Origin: an uncultured Muribaculaceae bacterium
Lineage (GTDB): Bacteria; Bacteroidota; Bacteroidia; Bacteroidales; Muribaculaceae
NCBI GenBank assembly: GCA_910578395.1
Contig: CAJTPZ010000002.1
Location: 186,242-250,241 of the forward strand
Length of the DNA stretch: 64,000 nucleotides
Direction: 5' to 3'
This document shows, one piece after another, positions 63,674 through 64,000 of the stretch (positions are counted from its first letter, which is position 1; every line of letters starts with the position of its first letter). Made by a program: the position numbers and the translations under genes. The notes beneath the pieces were generated by a model, which saw only the letters and a list, made by a program, of their open reading frames with translations, had not been told where the DNA came from and ran no database searches.

Positions 63674-64000
63674 ATGTCAAGAATAGGTAAAGCGCCGATA
63701 GAGATACCCGCCGGAGTGACGGTGACCGTCAAGGACAATGTAGTGACGGTGAAGGGTCCGAAGGGCCAGCTGGAACAGGCTGTCAACCCTGACCTGGATG
63801 TGAAGATTGAGGATGGTCATGTTATTGTGACCCGTCCGACCGATGAAAAGGAGCACCGCTCGCAGCATGGTCTGTATCGTGCTCTTATCCACAACATGGT
63901 TGTGGGCGTGTCGACGGGCTACAAGAAGGAGATGGAGCTCGTTGGTGTGGGTTACCGTGCCGCAGCCAATGGCCAGGTACTTGAGCTGTCGCTTGGTTTC
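63674..64000 (+). CDS. rplF: 50S ribosomal protein L6, C-terminus cut by window edge
   Basis: 109 codons visible from ATG 63674: [19 protein letters not shown] and [20 protein letters not shown]. Unusually for this window, GGGAGG lies about 9 bases before the ATG, a plausible Shine-Dalgarno site. Confidence 0.96.
   Translation, partial: MSRIGKAPIEIPAGVTVTVKDNVVTVKGPKGQLEQAVNPDLDVKIEDGHVIVTRPTDEKEHRSQHGLYRALIHNMVVGVSTGYKKEMELVGVGYRAAANGQVLELSLGF

Noticed and set aside
1-64000. CRISPR arrays, tRNA or rRNA genes, insertion sequences, prophage or att sites
   Set aside because: I looked through all gaps and saw no evenly spaced repeats, cloverleaf, transposase or integrase motif, or terminal inverted repeats.

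Overview
The window looks like a chromosomal segment of a Bacteroidales bacterium, most plausibly a gut commensal of the Muribaculaceae/Bacteroides type (the family-level guess is inference). Support comes from Bacteroidota promoter elements (TTTG, 19-20 nt, TAnnTTTG) read directly upstream of rpsF, pheT and (as TTGG) rpsL. Further support is the lack of obvious Shine-Dalgarno sites, Bacteroidota-type families (DUF4091, DUF4294, DUF5063, a C10/Spi protease, SusC-type plug domains), and standard Bacteroidales housekeeping genes. I found no tRNA, rRNA, CRISPR array, IS element or prophage.

Layout. 1-8.9 kb is all minus strand: a truncated C10 lipoprotein protease, rpsF-rpsR-rplI, a DUF4091/GH123-like lipoprotein, leuS-rdgB and nadA. 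A 430-bp AT-rich gap with DnaA-box-like sequences (8884-9325) separates these from holA and a SIMPL protein on the plus strand. Next come a minus-strand cluster (ATP-grasp, GtrA, CDP-alcohol phosphatidyltransferase) and dnaX. 16-24 kb is one plus-strand run: a membrane-anchored pseudokinase, a GNAT-like protein, pyrH, frr, a radical SAM protein, an S66 peptidase, an atypical six-TM channel, an MscS channel and a degenerate LytM protein. 24.2-27.4 kb holds three tandem paralogues made of two carboxypeptidase-regulatory-like domains plus a TonB plug domain but no beta-barrel; the first is frameshifted in its signal peptide.

27.5-36.4 kb is minus strand: a Rieske-like lipoprotein, argH, recA, and the pheT-yebC-ribE-pheS-nth operon. 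36.5-43.5 kb is plus strand: a nucleotidyltransferase, DUF5063, menA, rarA, a GH3 glucosidase, pyrE and an SRPBCC-like protein. 43.6-50.3 kb contains phoA, a His/Pro-rich secreted protein (plus strand), nadB, sdaA and rmuC. From 50.4 kb onward everything is plus strand: ilvA, a DUF4294 protein, then rpsL-rpsG-fusA fused to the S10 and spc ribosomal operons, cut by the window edge inside rplF.

How it fits together. The window is mostly core information processing (translation, replication, recombination, nucleotide and NAD synthesis), with envelope functions between. The less ordinary parts are the plug-only trio, the pseudokinase and channel/degenerate-peptidase run, the cluster whose CDP-alcohol transferase has a displaced catalytic Asp, the origin-like gap, and three long structured spacers in the ribosomal operon.
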